Shown here: piece by piece, positions 1-20,105 of the stretch
How the letters are laid out: every line of letters starts with the position of its first letter
Numbering within the stretch: position 1 is the first letter of the stretch
Assembly (NCBI RefSeq): GCF_024713975.1
Contig: NC_091116.1
Coordinates: forward strand, 11,686,986-11,750,985
DNA: 64,000 bases
From: Paralichthys olivaceus
Taxonomy: Eukaryota > Chordata > Actinopteri > Pleuronectiformes > Paralichthyidae
Reading direction: 5' to 3'
Made by a program: the position numbers and the translations under genes
Notes under the pieces: model-generated
Seen by the model: only the letters and a program-made list of their open reading frames with translations
What the model was told of the DNA's origin: nothing
Database searches by the model: none

Positions 1-784
1 GGGGCCTCGTTTCCAGTTGAGTTTGAACGTCTGGGCTTGTGGACACGTGGACGACACCACAGAAACAGTATGGATGCATTTTGTGTTTTTGTTGTTTTAC
101 TTCAGTTACTTCACTTGTATTGGATTTGGCTGCAACGCTGTTTACCCCTGAGACTCAAACACTTCACCCACCTCCACCGGCACAGTGGTGACTGGGTGAT
201 GAGTGGATTTCAGGCTTGAGGGTTGTTTTACTCTGAAAGCGCCCAGCAGAAGTGTCTCTGCTCGGCCCTCCTGGCTTCACACTGGTCCTCCTCCCGTCGT
301 GTCAGCCGAGGCCAGCATCACCTTCTCTCCATGTCCGTGTTGTTTCCCTCCGTTTCCTTCCTCTCCGTCGTCTCTGCAGCTCCAGCGGCTCTTCATCCTC
401 CTCTCCACTCGTAGAAGAACCCACATTTCTTCTGTTTCTCCCGGAGCTCGGAGCGCATCGCTGTGCGCCTCGGTCCGTCGCGTCGTTGCGCATCAGCCGG
501 GGAGAGAAAAACATCCATCCACGACGAGGCGGAGGAGGCGGCGAGGTGCGAGCACAGCAACGCCCATTTCGACACCTCCTGAGTCGGGGAACACCTCTCA
601 CCGTCCTCCTTATGTCCTGCCCGGTTGTGTTTCTCTCCAAAGAAGGCTTCCGTCGCTTGTAGCCGCCTCTCCCGGTCCCATCTCGCCCGCTCTGCCCGGC
701 AGCATCTTCGGCAAACACCCACAGGGGCCGGCGGGCTGCTGTGGAGCTCCGCGCTCCCTGGATGTGCAGATCCCATTTCTGCAG
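1..784 (+). other. CpG-rich block with possible first exon of FAM117B
   Basis: Bases about 250-784 are rich in C, G and CpG, unlike the AT-rich DNA that follows, and end in a good splice donor (CTGCAG followed by GTGAGC at 785). The frame ending there in phase 0 is open from 203 to 784 and would match the phase of the first recognised FAM117B exon at 2923. However, that frame has no ATG and does not read like the known FAM117B N-terminus, and no 'RRTSSLD' motif is seen. I read it as a promoter or CpG island with a possible 5' untranslated or alternative first exon. The true first coding exon may lie left of the window. Confidence 0.35.
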
Positions 785-2922
785 GTGAGCGCCTTCCTCC
801 TCTCATTTCACACATTTAAACCCGACCAGCATCACAGCGCACGGTGCTCGTCTGTCAGGTGAGGTGGTGGGTCCATGCATTGTTGTGATAAAGCTGCTGT
901 TGCATGCTCTGCTGTAGTAAACACGTCTGGCCTAGATTCTGCAGCACAGCAGGCTGCTGCTCGGAGATCTGACTCACACTGAGTTCATGTGCAATTTATG
1001 TTTTTATTAGAAATAAGTGCAGTAAATGTGTTCCTCTTCCTTTTTATATATATTCCACTTCATTTAAACTGACATGAGTCTAATGTGCAAGTGTATGAAC
1101 ATAAGCTGAAATAATCATCGATATAAATTTATGTTATTTAAGTAGCCAAGAATTCACTTAATCCAAATTTCTGCTTTAATATCTGAAATGTCACATTATT
1201 ACACCATGTACTATTACCTCCTCACTGGGCTTGCACAGTGTATAAGCATTATATTGATATATTGGACTTTTGTTATATTGCTATGGATGAAAATCATATT
1301 GGAATAGTTATTTTGTTGAGTGTTGGTTGGATGTCTTTTTAGGGTTTTGACATTTTTGGGAAACACAAACCGATGGGTGGAAGACAGTGTTTATTTACAT
1401 CCTGTGTTTCACTGGTTAGTGTGTGTGTGTGTGTGTGCGTGTGTGTGTGAGCTGCCACTTTACACCGAGCAGATCAATACATTCGGACTCACAGCGTGAA
1501 CTCACCTGTTTCACAGTGACACCAAGATACCGCCAAGTAATGTCTCTGCATATCATTACTGTGAATGTTGTGTGGACAGAGACAAACATCAGCAGGCTGA
1601 GCCACAGCCACACACAGCGTTACTCTCCGCCTGCAGTGCGGTGTAGCAGGCTGCTGATTCGTGGGTCTACAGTCTGACACAGGAAAATCAGCCGTCAAAA
1701 TAAAGACAGCGGAGCATTTAGACTGCCGATCGCCCAAACCCATGTTTACTTACTCACACACACACTCACACACAAGCGCAGTCAATGGAAATCAGTCAGC
1801 AGCGTTCCCTAGCAACAGTGATGTGCGCTGGTCAAGGCCCCTGCCAAATTTAGCTCCAGGACCAGCTCTGCTAGTCGGTGCGGTGTGTTTGTATGTGTGC
1901 ACACATGCTGCATCTGCAGGATTTTAATAGGGCTGGCTTTAGTTCCCAACGAGACAACACCCACAGTGAAAATATATATATTTAAGCTTTCTGTCTCCTG
2001 ACAGGTGATTTACATCCCTCCAGGGAATCTGTAGTTTGTGTGTACGTGTTTATCGTGTTTTCCTCATTATTGTTGCATCTCCTGTCGCACAGTCACACAA
2101 ACTGTGACTATTGGTGTTAAAACAGATTTTCTTTGTATGATAATCACAATTCACTTCACTGTGCAATTTTTGTAAATGACATATTGCTCATAGAGAGAGA
2201 GAATAGACAGACAGATGTAGATAGAAAGACAGATAGATAGACACAGACAGACAGATAGATGGATAGATAAATAGATAAACAGATAGATAGATAGACAGAA
2301 AGATAGATAGATCAGATTCTTATATTTATTTTTTTCCAATGCAAAGCTGGAATTTACCATGAGAATGTGCTGACGCTGCCACAGGTGGACCCGTGCACCG
2401 AGGCAAAACATGCTGCTGCAGCAGTCCGTCGGGTCACTTGGTCAGAATCAGGCACCTGCCCTCAGTGATCCCACCCCTCCACCCCACCATCCCTTTAAGC
2501 TGCTCTAATGCCATTAACCCAGGGGGCTGTGTGGGACTTAGACGGGGGCATATCCGCTCTGCAGCACAGGACGGATTAACATCAATCTGGCAACACACCC
2601 TCGCATACACACTAATGCACATGCACACAAACCTAGACAGAGCAAGACGACCATGAGCTTATCCTGCAGGCCAACTGTGTGTCTGTTGATTTGTTGATGT
2701 GTTTACCATGTGCTGACTTGTTTACATCAAAAGACCCAACTCATTAAGACGCCTCTCTGTCTCCTCTTCCTCCTCAGACAGCATCAGTGGCCTTAACCCA
2801 CCACACCTCCCTGTGGTCCTCCTCCGTGCCCTGTGGCGTCCCCCCTCCCTACCTGCCCGAGCTCTCTGCTCCTCATTCTCCTCTCGGTCTCCCGCCATCG
2901 CGTCCAGCTGTGGCCCTCGCAG
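785..2922 (+). other. Presumed FAM117B intron with short repeats
   Basis: No coding exon is recognised. The stretch holds a TG run near 1420-1448, a short segment near 1220-1330 with alternating ATATTGATATATTG-type sequence like a dispersed fish repeat, and a GATA/GACA tetranucleotide tract at 2191-2313. Confidence 0.5.
2191..2313. repeat. GATA/GACA-type tetranucleotide microsatellite
   Basis: Imperfect runs of GATA, GACA and GATG repeats are visible over about 120 bases. Confidence 0.85.
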
Positions 2923-5792
<2,870 letters not shown>

Positions 5793-8703
5793 CGAGGTTC
5801 TCAAGTCGCCACAAAACAAGCACCCACCCCCCTCCCCCCCTCCCAACGAAATCAGAAAACATTTGAAATTAGGAAACAACCCTTCTGCTCCAAAAAATGC
5901 CTTCAGCATGCCAGCTACGCTCTCTCTGATGTCCTTATCTTGTTGAAAAAGTGCTTCCCACTGCCTCTCCTCCTCAGACAACTACGACTCGAGAGCCCTG
6001 CAGCGCCGTGCGGGCGTTTGCAGCCAACATTTCATCGCTTTCTTCTACCTTTAGTGCTGGTTATGTTCCTGTTTTTTGGGAGGGAAAGGGTAAAAAAGGA
6101 CAGACTCTTTTATTTCATCGTATTATACCATGGCGCCTTTCCACGGACATATCTCTTTTTCTATATGTAGTTATTTCTCTTGATATGAAATATGCCTTCC
6201 ATTACAAAAAAAAAGGCTGCTGGTTTCCTTGGCGACCAAGAGATTGACAACAGAGGCTAATTGTGGTGCTGCCTGATAAATCGTAGCAAAACCTGAAGGG
6301 TCGTGTCAAGAAGAAGTAAAGAAAACGTGCCTGATTTTTTTAGACCGCTCAGTTTCTCCAAACCAGCTTAGTGCTGCGATCGTGTCGGATCTCTATCGTC
6401 ACACATGATCTTTGCACTACGGTGGCCATAGATACACACAGAAGAACAGGGCGAGGAGGTGCAGAGTCCAAGCTACCTTTAAACCATCTGTTTTGTACTT
6501 GAAGCAGCCTGTGACAGTGAGAGAAACTGGTACAAGCTGATGCCTCTGCTTTACTAACTGGTAGCAGCGAGCTGGGCCCCCCTGCTGGCCGCTGTGTGTA
6601 TCTATGGGAAACACAGGCCAGGGCTATGATGTGTGCAGCGTGTTCGACCTGTCTGCTTCCCAGGCACCAGCCTTGGCTCACAGTGTCCTTTTTTTTACTC
6701 CAGCACCATCGCGACCACCCTCCTTCTGTTCCTCCTCTCTCTCTTCTCTTTTCTTTCCCTCACTCTCACTGTAAAACTGATTTCCTTCTGTCCTGCTCTA
6801 ACTGTGTTGTTGTGAAACATGTCCAGAGGGGCCTCGTCCCGTCGCTGCAGGACAGGCCCCCTCTGGCTTTGCAGGGCCCTGAGCGTGGAGAGGTCAAGAA
6901 CCTGAGTGCGACACTGCAGACGTGTGTACGATACGACCGAGCTACAGTTGTTTTAAAACCCGTTAACACCTGGAGTCAGTCCTGAAAACCTGATATCTGA
7001 GTCTGCTGGATGTGTAAACGTTTGAAGCATCAACCTAAACCTAAAATCAACTGTGTCAGTGTTCAGTTCACGGCATGTGAAGAAGAACAGTGAAGGCAGG
7101 TTTAAAACCATTTGTGACTTCAGCAATGAAGTTAAATGGAGGATGACTGACCGTACGATAGGTTTAGAAACATCTCTTCCTGGATTGGACTCATGTTGTG
7201 ATGTGTGAGGCTGCAGTGTCGTTAGATGGGACTCTGACCTCTCCATGCGTGGGCCCGTCCTCCTGTATATGTCATTACCACTTGACTGTGCCTGCCACGG
7301 TGGGGATAGGAATGTACTGGATCTGTAAATATAGAGGCACACTGTGTTTGTATTATCAGCTGACAAAGATATGTATCTGAATGAGTCGATTATTGTACCA
7401 TATAATACCCCTCACCCCCAAACCTGCCCCTCCCGTCCCCCTGCTGAGTACTGTGAATTACTACATCTCATTATTGTGAATGATTATGTATTTATTTATC
7501 AGACCGGAGTGTAATTGGGTCTTCAGAGAATTTTAATCGAGAATAGGTCACATCGTCCATCTCAGGTTGTAGTGAATAGGACACAAAAAGTAAAGATGTA
7601 CTTAACTCCTCAGCGCACACTAACAAGTCTACACGACCATACGAGAGCGAACCAACAGCCGCTGTGTCTGTAGCCGCACATGGCGGAGATCCTGGATGAT
7701 GTAAACCTGTAGCAGTAGACAAGAGGTGTCATTCGTTACAGCCAGTCACTTAAAGAAATGGTTGTTTAATGAGTCCTGTTCCAAAATGAGATATCCACTT
7801 GCTGAAAAACAATCACATCCACAGTGACACGTTTCAACATGTTTACAAGAAAATCTAAGTAGCTTGAAAGAACAGACTCACAAACGTCGAAATACTGTTT
7901 GATTTACAACTTTTTTTTCTTTTCAAAGTGGATAAGCGGCATTTTGGAATGAGGCTCGACGCAAGAAAACTCAACACTACGATTCTCTGTTTGCTTGTCC
8001 AGTTTATTGGAAAACAGAACTGCCAAGTTTTCATCTGTTTAACTCCTCCAGTCAAAATAAAAAGGCATAGTTGAATTAAATGAAGCATCTGTGATTGACT
8101 TGAGAAATACATTCTTGTTGTTTTGAAAGTGTGAAAATCAACAATAGAAAGTACAACACATGAACTGACAGTAGTTAAAGACGAAGGGTTTCATCCCACC
8201 TCTCCCCTGAAAAGCAGATACTTCTGTGCAGATTGTATACAAAGAAATTCCTCCCATAATTGCATGAATGCCATAACTAAGGGTTTGACATCGCAACAGT
8301 TCAGGTGACCTCTTAAATTTTCCATTTTATCCACAACATACATATTAGGAGACTTAATCAAAAGATTCATAAATGTTTTTTCCCTAGAAACAAATAGAAG
8401 AATTCATAATTTAATTCAATAAACAAGTAAATCAGAAATGTATTTCATGAGGTGGTAACATCTCTCCAGTGTTTATCCCTTTTCAATATATTTCCAAAAT
8501 CCATCTGTGCAAATACACAACACAAAGCTCATGATATGAAGTATTTTACAGTGTTACTTTAGTGATATGATCTGAAAATAAATACATTTTGCTGCGTCTT
8601 AGTTCCTGTTATTTTTAGGTTTCAACCCACTTAAAATAATGACATCCCTTTATCCAACGTTAAAACTTCCTTCAAGAGAAAATGATTACAAAATAAATGC
8701 TCA
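5793..8703 (+). other. 3' UTR of FAM117B and convergent intergenic region
   Basis: No coding exon is recognised. The left part is probably FAM117B 3' UTR; its end is not clear because no AATAAA is obvious before 8.4 kb. The right part probably belongs to minus-strand 3' UTRs: minus-strand AATAAA hexamers lie near 7490 and 8003. Confidence 0.5.
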
Positions 8704-8802
8704 TCACACATTCTTCTTGGCCTTGGACTGTTTGATTGTGAAATTGCGACGTCCGAGGGGGACGGGAGATGATTTAGTGATAAGCGTTCGGCCCAGCAGA
8801 AT
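8704..8802 (-). CDS. Orphan terminal exon, protein unknown
   Basis: Read on the minus strand, a pyrimidine-rich acceptor (CTTACCCTCGTCCCAG) at 8803 precedes 32 open codons and a TGA at 8704-8706. The peptide starts ILLGRTLITKSSPVPLGRR and ends NFTIKQSKAKKNV, a basic tail that looks like real coding sequence. The frame is closed upstream (TGA inside the presumed intron), so an upstream exon is needed. It lies 1 kb downstream of the ICA1L stop on the same strand. Phase 0 does not fit the last ICA1L introns, all phase 1; in phase 1 it would give only DSAGPNAYH and stop. I do not recognise the family. It could be a relic exon of a gene lost here, or chance. Confidence 0.35.
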   Translation of the reverse strand: MLLGRTLITKSSPVPLGRRNFTIKQSKAKKNV

Positions 8803-9816
8803 CTGGGACGAGGGTAAGAAAGGTCATGAACAGGATGCCGTCGTCAGAAACGCCACAAAAAGAAGTCATCGCTAGTTTCAGGCTCTCGGCAGGTGATGGG
8901 CTGGACTTTCCAGTATCATGAAGCTGATTGGTAAATCAGCAGATTCAGATAAAAACTGTTTGAATTACTTATTTGATGATATAAAAACATAGTAATGACC
9001 AAAACAACCACTGTGCAAGATGGCCGCACCTTTATCTGGGATATTTTGGCTTCACCTCACATGAACGTGGTAATACCTGGACCAAGCTGACTGATGACCA
9101 GCATCATGATACTTGAGGGTCACTGCTCGTTTCGTGTGCAAATTCAGTCTCGTGACAGACACAGGGTCCCGTCTATTCTCTGACCAACACCATCATCCAA
9201 TACACTGACAATGGTGACAATCATGTGCTACTACATGAAACTACATTACAGATTAAATAGACTTTATATCCTGGGTCCCTTGTGACGTGTACACACGGCA
9301 AACTGACACTCACTCACTCACTCACTCACACACGCACACACACACGCACACACATACACGCAACGCAAACATGGATTAAAGACAGAGAAGCACACAATGC
9401 TGTCTAAAATAAACCTGTAACCCAAACATTCACTGTGCTCGACAGACACTGCAAAAGCTAATAGTGAAAAGTAACACAAACCGCACGAGGTCTGCTGTGT
9501 GCACAGGAGTCAGTGGCTCCTTGTGTAGTGTTAACAGTCTTTTTCAGCTGAGCAGGAGAACAACAACAACAACTGGCTCCACTGACAGTTGGTTTTCTCC
9601 AGTGTAGAATATCTTCTTCCAGTGTAACATCAATAAGAGTATTTGCAGTTGTGTAGTTGCATATACTGAATGTCTCCTTGTAACAGAAATGCATGAGTGT
9701 TTCACTGTTAGCGTGAGATCGTTTACTTGGGTGTTGGCATGAAAGGTCAGTAATCGGAAATCATACACTGTAACACACACACACACAGAGAGAGAGAGTG
9801 AGAGAGAGATAGAGCT

Positions 9817-14889
<5,073 letters not shown>

Positions 14890-16048
14890 CCTTGGATATT
14901 TGTCCTTTTCTGTTCTGAAAAAAAAAGGAGAGCTATTCAGGCATAAAGGTTAACATTACAAGTATAAAACATTTAAAAAAGGTAAACAAGTATAGATTGT
15001 TATAAAAGACAAATTATAAAAGAGATAATTCAGTTAACGTGCAGGACTGGGTGATTAATTGAAGGCACTGGGAAACAGAGCGGTTCAAACTGGGGCAGGT
15101 TATCCTTGGGGCAGGTGTGATATCCATCAGGAGCTGGTTCCAGGAGAACACAGTCGTGGCTAAATGCAATTTCACTGTTTAATTCTAACTCTAGGCACCA
15201 CATGATAAACCTGCCAGGCCTTTATGCATCTAACATTTCAGAAATAAAGTCAGGGCCTTGACGATTTAGAGTATTGTAGATAAAACGTAAGCTTTTGAAA
15301 TCAATCATGTAACTAACTGTAAATGTAAAGACATGAGAATGAATTGTTTGACCTGAATCATTCTTAGTTTTACTCAGAACTCGGTTGACACACATCTAAT
15401 GGTTTTGTTGGGAGGCATATAAATGTATGGATAAGTTCATCTTAGCCTCGTGTCTCTTTGATTAGTTTCGTCTCAGATATTTCGATGCTGAAATGCACCA
15501 GTGTTACATCATGGTTTGCAACCAATGGATTTAAATTAGAGTGATTTAAACTATCAATAAATAAAACACCATTTCTTTACAGAGACCAAAATAAACTATG
15601 ACCACCAGAGAGCTCTGAGCTGACAGCTGTTATAACCGAGCTACAACCTGTTATCTCGGGTTAACTGGACCACGTAGCTACGGGCTAAAGAAAGGGCTAA
15701 TCTAACATGGTTCCTGGGACCTGACATGTACACCTGGAGACAGGGGGACTGAGGACAGCTGTCAGTGGAGCAGGTGTCCCCTCACACTACAACACACACA
15801 GACTGACAGAAAGGACAAAGCGTGTCTTCTCTGTGAAATGAGACAAAGACGAGGAAGGTTGTTCAGGAGCAGAAACTCTGCTGGGAAACGTAGAGCAGCT
15901 TGTTTGCTAGCAGCAGGTTAGCCGTTAGCTGTCGGTGTCGTAGCCGAACTAGCTAACCTGCCGTCCTCCTCAACGTAAACACCACGCAGACGGTTTATCT
16001 CGATTCTTCAGGTTTAGTATTAAACTCAAATCTCCATCTGATCTGTAC

Positions 16049-16215
16049 CTTGTGTGTAGTTCAGGCGCAGCTCGCTGAAGATCGTCTATCCGACAGACAC
16101 CTTCATCCTCTGACTCACTGGAACAGGATATGCTAAGTGGCTGTGGCGCCGTCTGGACACGCGGGGGCGCTGTTGTGCGGGTCGCGACAAAGATCGTCTC
16201 GGGTGGAGATGCGTG
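16049..16215 (-). promoter_or_regulatory. Probable ICA1L 5' UTR exon and promoter
   Basis: A donor (CACACAAG followed by GTACAGAT on the minus strand) lies at 16049/16048, and the next acceptor is at 14914. The exon is CpG-richer than its surroundings. Its reading frame is open and in frame with the ICA1L ATG but holds no ATG of its own, so it is most likely untranslated. The transcription start is not defined; 16215 is approximate. Confidence 0.45.
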
Positions 16216-16427
16216 CAACACTTAGTGACTAAGTTTTTAATTTTCAAGTTGAAACTCCCTCCAACTTGTGTTTAAGTGAAGTTAACTTCGGTCAAACTGC
16301 ATGAAACCATTTATATATTTGATCTACCTGGCATAACGCCATCTTTGTTTTAAAAATGCACAATGCAAACTTTTACCAAACTCATGATTTAATTTAAATT
16401 ATTCTACCTCGAGCAAAACAAATGATT

Positions 16428-16768
16428 ACACTCACTGGACACTTTATTAAGAAAACAATGATAATGACTGGAGCGTCCCTTTGCCTCCGAAACAGCCTCA
16501 TGATGTTGAAAACGTTCCTTTGACACAAACGCATCACTCTGCACTCGTGCTGGGAAGTGAAAACCTTTTGCTTTGTGGCATGGAGCATGAATGATGCTGG
16601 ATATCATGAAATCAGCACCATGTTTGTCTGCTTTGTCCATTCTGTTTAATGTGAACATTAGCTGAAGCTCCTCATGTGGATCTGCTGAATTTTCCACATT
16701 GCACTGCTGTCACATGCCGATGATACTCACATGAATGAGCAGATGTACAGGAGTTCCTAATAAAGTGC
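16428..16768. mobile_element. Decayed, internally deleted Tc1-like DNA transposon
   Basis: The left end reads ACACTCACTGGACACTTTAT and the right end CCTAATAAAGTG, matching the terminal inverted repeats of a Tc1-like family common in fish (CACTCACTGGCCACTTTATTAGG type, from memory). Internal pieces such as CCCTTTGCCTCCGAAACAGC also resemble that family. At about 340 bp it lacks most of the transposase. It sits between ICA1L and WDR12. Confidence 0.75.
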
Positions 16769-17111
16769 ATATAACACCTTCAATGGCAACTTTCAGTTTT
16801 TGCATTGTCAAATTACTTTGCACTTGCTTATGATACTGAGAGGCACCATCAAAATATCACCAAGAATTAGTTTGACATTAGGTGACAACATTTGAGGAGG
16901 AGACATGAATTTATACTTTTCTTGAGTTACAGGGAAACAAAGAAACCCTACAACAAAATATGTGTAAAAACTGAATGGGGTAAAAACAACCAAGACAGTG
17001 AACAACAAAGCCAACAATGTTTGTACAATACAAAGTTCTGCCACGCTGGTTGTGAATGTGTGCATGTCTGTCCATTCTGTACATCAGTGGTGATGGCTCT
17101 GCAGTCCTCGT

Positions 17112-18029
17112 CTACGCCCCCGCATCTGTCTGACAGGCTGCGTATTTGTAGGTGTACAGCTTGTTATCTGCTCCTCCACTCAACATCAGCTAAAAAACAG
17201 AAAAGAGAAATCATCAGTTTTATGTGAAGTGTGAAACGAGGCACTGGAATCTCTGAAGAGAACTACTGGTGTGTCTTACCCCACTTTCTGTCCAGTCCAC
17301 ACAAAACACTTTGTCCTCATGGGCTGCCAGATCGTACAGAGGCGCCTTACAGCTGGAAGACAACACGGCAACAATGGGGTGTTAAATATTTTCACTGCAT
17401 TCCTCTGACCAAGAAGATTATTGCACAAGAGAGAGCCAGATTTTATTCTGACAAAGACAGGAAGCTTGTTCCAGACACTGGCAGACAGCTCTTTATGTGC
17501 GGAGTGAACAGGATGTCCTGCTCCACATCTCTGAATAAGCAACCTTTCATTCAGTAACTGTGCTGATAATGATTCAAGCTTATGCTCATTGAAAATGGTC
17601 TTGATGTGTATGAGCAACACAAACCTTCTGGTGTCCCACAGTTTGACAAGGTTGTCGAGGGAGCCTGAGACCAGCTGGTGCTCATGTGTGGGCGCCCACT
17701 TCACAGCGGTGACCCAGCCAGTATGGGAGGTGAGAGACAGCAGCACCAATGATCCGTCTGGACAAGAAAGGAGACATTTTTAGCAAAGCTGCTTAAACAT
17801 GTTTTGTTTTATATCTTTATATTTTTATAATTTCTGTGGCGTTGTGAGCACAGTGGCACCTTTAGTGCGGGGGTCCCACAGTCTGATGTGTCTGTCAGCG
17901 CTCCCCGAGGCCAGTCGTCGACAAAGGGGGGAGTAGGAAATGCAGTTAAACACTTTACTGCCCGTCTGTGGGAAGGACAGAAATGTCAGTTTGTCAAATG
18001 GAACAGACGAGAGCCTGGCATCATTTCTG

Positions 18030-18069
<40 letters not shown>

Positions 18070-20105
18070 GTCTCTTTTGCAGCGCGTCTCACCAATGTTG
18101 TCTTCAGTCCCCCAGTCTCCACATCCCACACACGGACGGTGTGATCCCAGGATGCACTGCAAACCTCCTCACTGTCAGACCAGAGGACGGAGGACACTGC
18201 CTCATTGTGGCCAGACAGCGTCATCAGGGGAGTCTGTGTCAGAGTGACATCAGAAAAACCTCTTACTGACGTCCCTTCACATGTAGCATCCCACATATTC
18301 AATTTAACACTTGTCAAAGTCTCACTCTGCACTCACCCTGGTCAGGCCGAGCTGTTGAGTCTTCTGCTTCTTCCTCGGTCTGTCAGCGGGTTCTTCGACA
18401 TCGTCTGCCTCATCTGTGGGCACTGACAGCAGAAGACAAAGTGGTCACTTGACATTTACTCTTGGCTCAGTGATGCTGAAGACTCCTTCGATCACTCTTG
18501 GAACCTACCTGCTGACCAGATTTTCAACATTTTGTCCCAGGAGCCGCTGCAGAACTGAAGGGAAGCAGCACAGACATTAGATACATGAATTATTGCCCGT
18601 TTTGACTTGGATTCTTTTTTTTTTCCATTCCTCCCAGCTTTACCTTTGAGGCAGTGGGGTCTGTGGCGACAGTGTCAACGCTCCCCGTGTGTCCCCGACA
18701 GCAGTGTCTGGCTTTCACCTTGTTCTTCTCCGAGTTCCACTCCCACATCAGGATGGTTTGGTCCATAGAGGCCGTCAGAAGCAGAGAGGTCAAACCATCT
18801 GCCAGGAGAACACCCACGGAGAACTTTTAGGAAAGGTTACGATACCTCACAGCAGAGTGAAGGTCTAGAATTTCATCCTGCTCACCTCTTTTAACCCAGG
18901 CTACATCTTTGACTACATCTGTGTGTCCTGCCACCGTTGTCATCGCCTTGCCTTCCACAGACCAGATCCTGGCTGTCTTGTCGTATGACCCTGTTAGGAT
19001 CCTGCATAAACACGAGTGGTCACAACGAAGATAATGGGACTGTTACACATTCCAAATTCACAATCAAACATTTCCAACACATACAGCAAACAACACTTTG
19101 TGCTGTTTTGAAAGTGATATCTCTCATCTCACCATTCAGTATCTGCATGGAGGGAGCTAATCCAGTCATCGTGCATTATACACTCCTCAGGTTCTGGGGC
19201 TGTGATCCGCTCCACATACTCGATCTCCACCACTTCTTCCTGAAACACAGACACACAATAATCGTTATGCTGCAATTTGTACATTTATGTTAAACACAGC
19301 ACATCTGTTCAGGTTTGGGCGCTGAGGCTGGTCTTACTGTTGATATGCCTTCTGTGTCCATGTGAAAGGACAGCGACGTCCGCAGGAACTGACCCCTGAC
19401 CAGGAAGTCGAAATCCACTTTGTTGTGGGATGCTGTGGAAATAAAAACACATTTGCATTCAACCTGTTACAAAATAAATGTGTGTATGGTTGTCTCTGTA
19501 GGTCAGGCCTGTTCTACACTGTCAAACTGTCCAGGGTGTACCCCACCTCTCACACAATGTGTGGGATTGGCTCTCGCTCACCCGTGAGCCTCAAAGGATA
19601 AGTGGTATAGATAAGGTGTTAGTCACACCTCATGTTGAATAACAGATTTGATGTGATCAGAAAAAGATCTAAATGCAGATTAAATATATCTTTGTAGAAT
19701 TGTCTTTCAAGGTGTGAATAAAGTTCTTACCATTTTTAGCCAACAGCAGCTTGTTGATAACGTTGCTGAGGTCTTCCACCTCAGAGGCAGCAGGGATGGA
19801 GAAGGGAACATCATCCACAGCAAACCTGAACACAAGAGACCAGAGGTTGTGTCAATCAAACACAACCCTGACATCTGCATCTAGTGGATTCATCTGTCAA
19901 TCAGCACGGGATGCTATGCTAGTGTTGAAGAGTTTAGCTAGGTGAATAAACAAGCTAAAAACATTAGCGGCTGGATGTGGACAGTGATCAGAAGCTAAGT
20001 TACAGCTAGTTAGCCAGCATGCTAACCCCTTCTAGTTCTTTGGTTTCAGGGGCTCGGCGCTCACCTCTTGTCCTTTGTGAAGAACCTCGCCTGTAACTGC
20101 GACAT
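17112..20105 (-). CDS. wdr12: WDR12 ribosome biogenesis protein (complete, 423 aa)
   Basis: Orthologue of yeast Ytm1. With PES1 and BOP1 it forms the nucleolar PeBoW complex, needed for 28S/5.8S rRNA processing and 60S subunit maturation. Exons, 5' to 3': 20105-20065, 19825-19731, 19432-19338, 19239-19133, 19001-18886, 18798-18644, 18554-18509, 18422-18337, 18233-18093, 17965-17860, 17757-17625, 17352-17280, 17189-17112; all phases agree and give 423 residues, the human length. An NLE domain (residues about 1-90: [35 protein letters not shown]) is followed by seven WD repeats, with WD endings such as [45 protein letters not shown] and [10 protein letters not shown] basic linker ([11 protein letters not shown]) lies between the third and fourth repeats. 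The ATG follows AAAA and opens the conserved N-terminus. Confidence 0.97.
18031..18069. repeat. (ATC)13 trinucleotide repeat in a WDR12 intron
   Basis: Thirteen ATC units lie in the short intron between the exons at 18233-18093 and 17965-17860, starting 24 bases from the donor. Apparent poly-Ser, poly-His or poly-Met frames here are artefacts of the repeat. Confidence 0.95.

Noticed and set aside
203-862. A 219-codon open frame in the CpG-rich block
   Set aside because: It has no ATG and no family motif, and GC-rich DNA often gives long open frames. Kept only as a possible untranslated or alternative exon.
2191-2313. CRISPR-like or tandem gene array
   Set aside because: This is a simple tetranucleotide microsatellite in a vertebrate genome.
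2779-2922. Longer version of the first recognised FAM117B exon using the acceptor at 2778
   Set aside because: The coding frame meets a TAA at 2794-2796, so the acceptor at 2922 is preferred.
16049-16221. N-terminal extension of ICA1L from an open frame running in frame into the annotated start
   Set aside because: The frame is open and in phase through both exons, but it contains no ATG and is closed upstream by TAA, so it is most simply 5' UTR.
17888-18332. Poly-Ser, poly-His and poly-Met frames near 18030
   Set aside because: They come from the (ATC)13 repeat inside a WDR12 intron.
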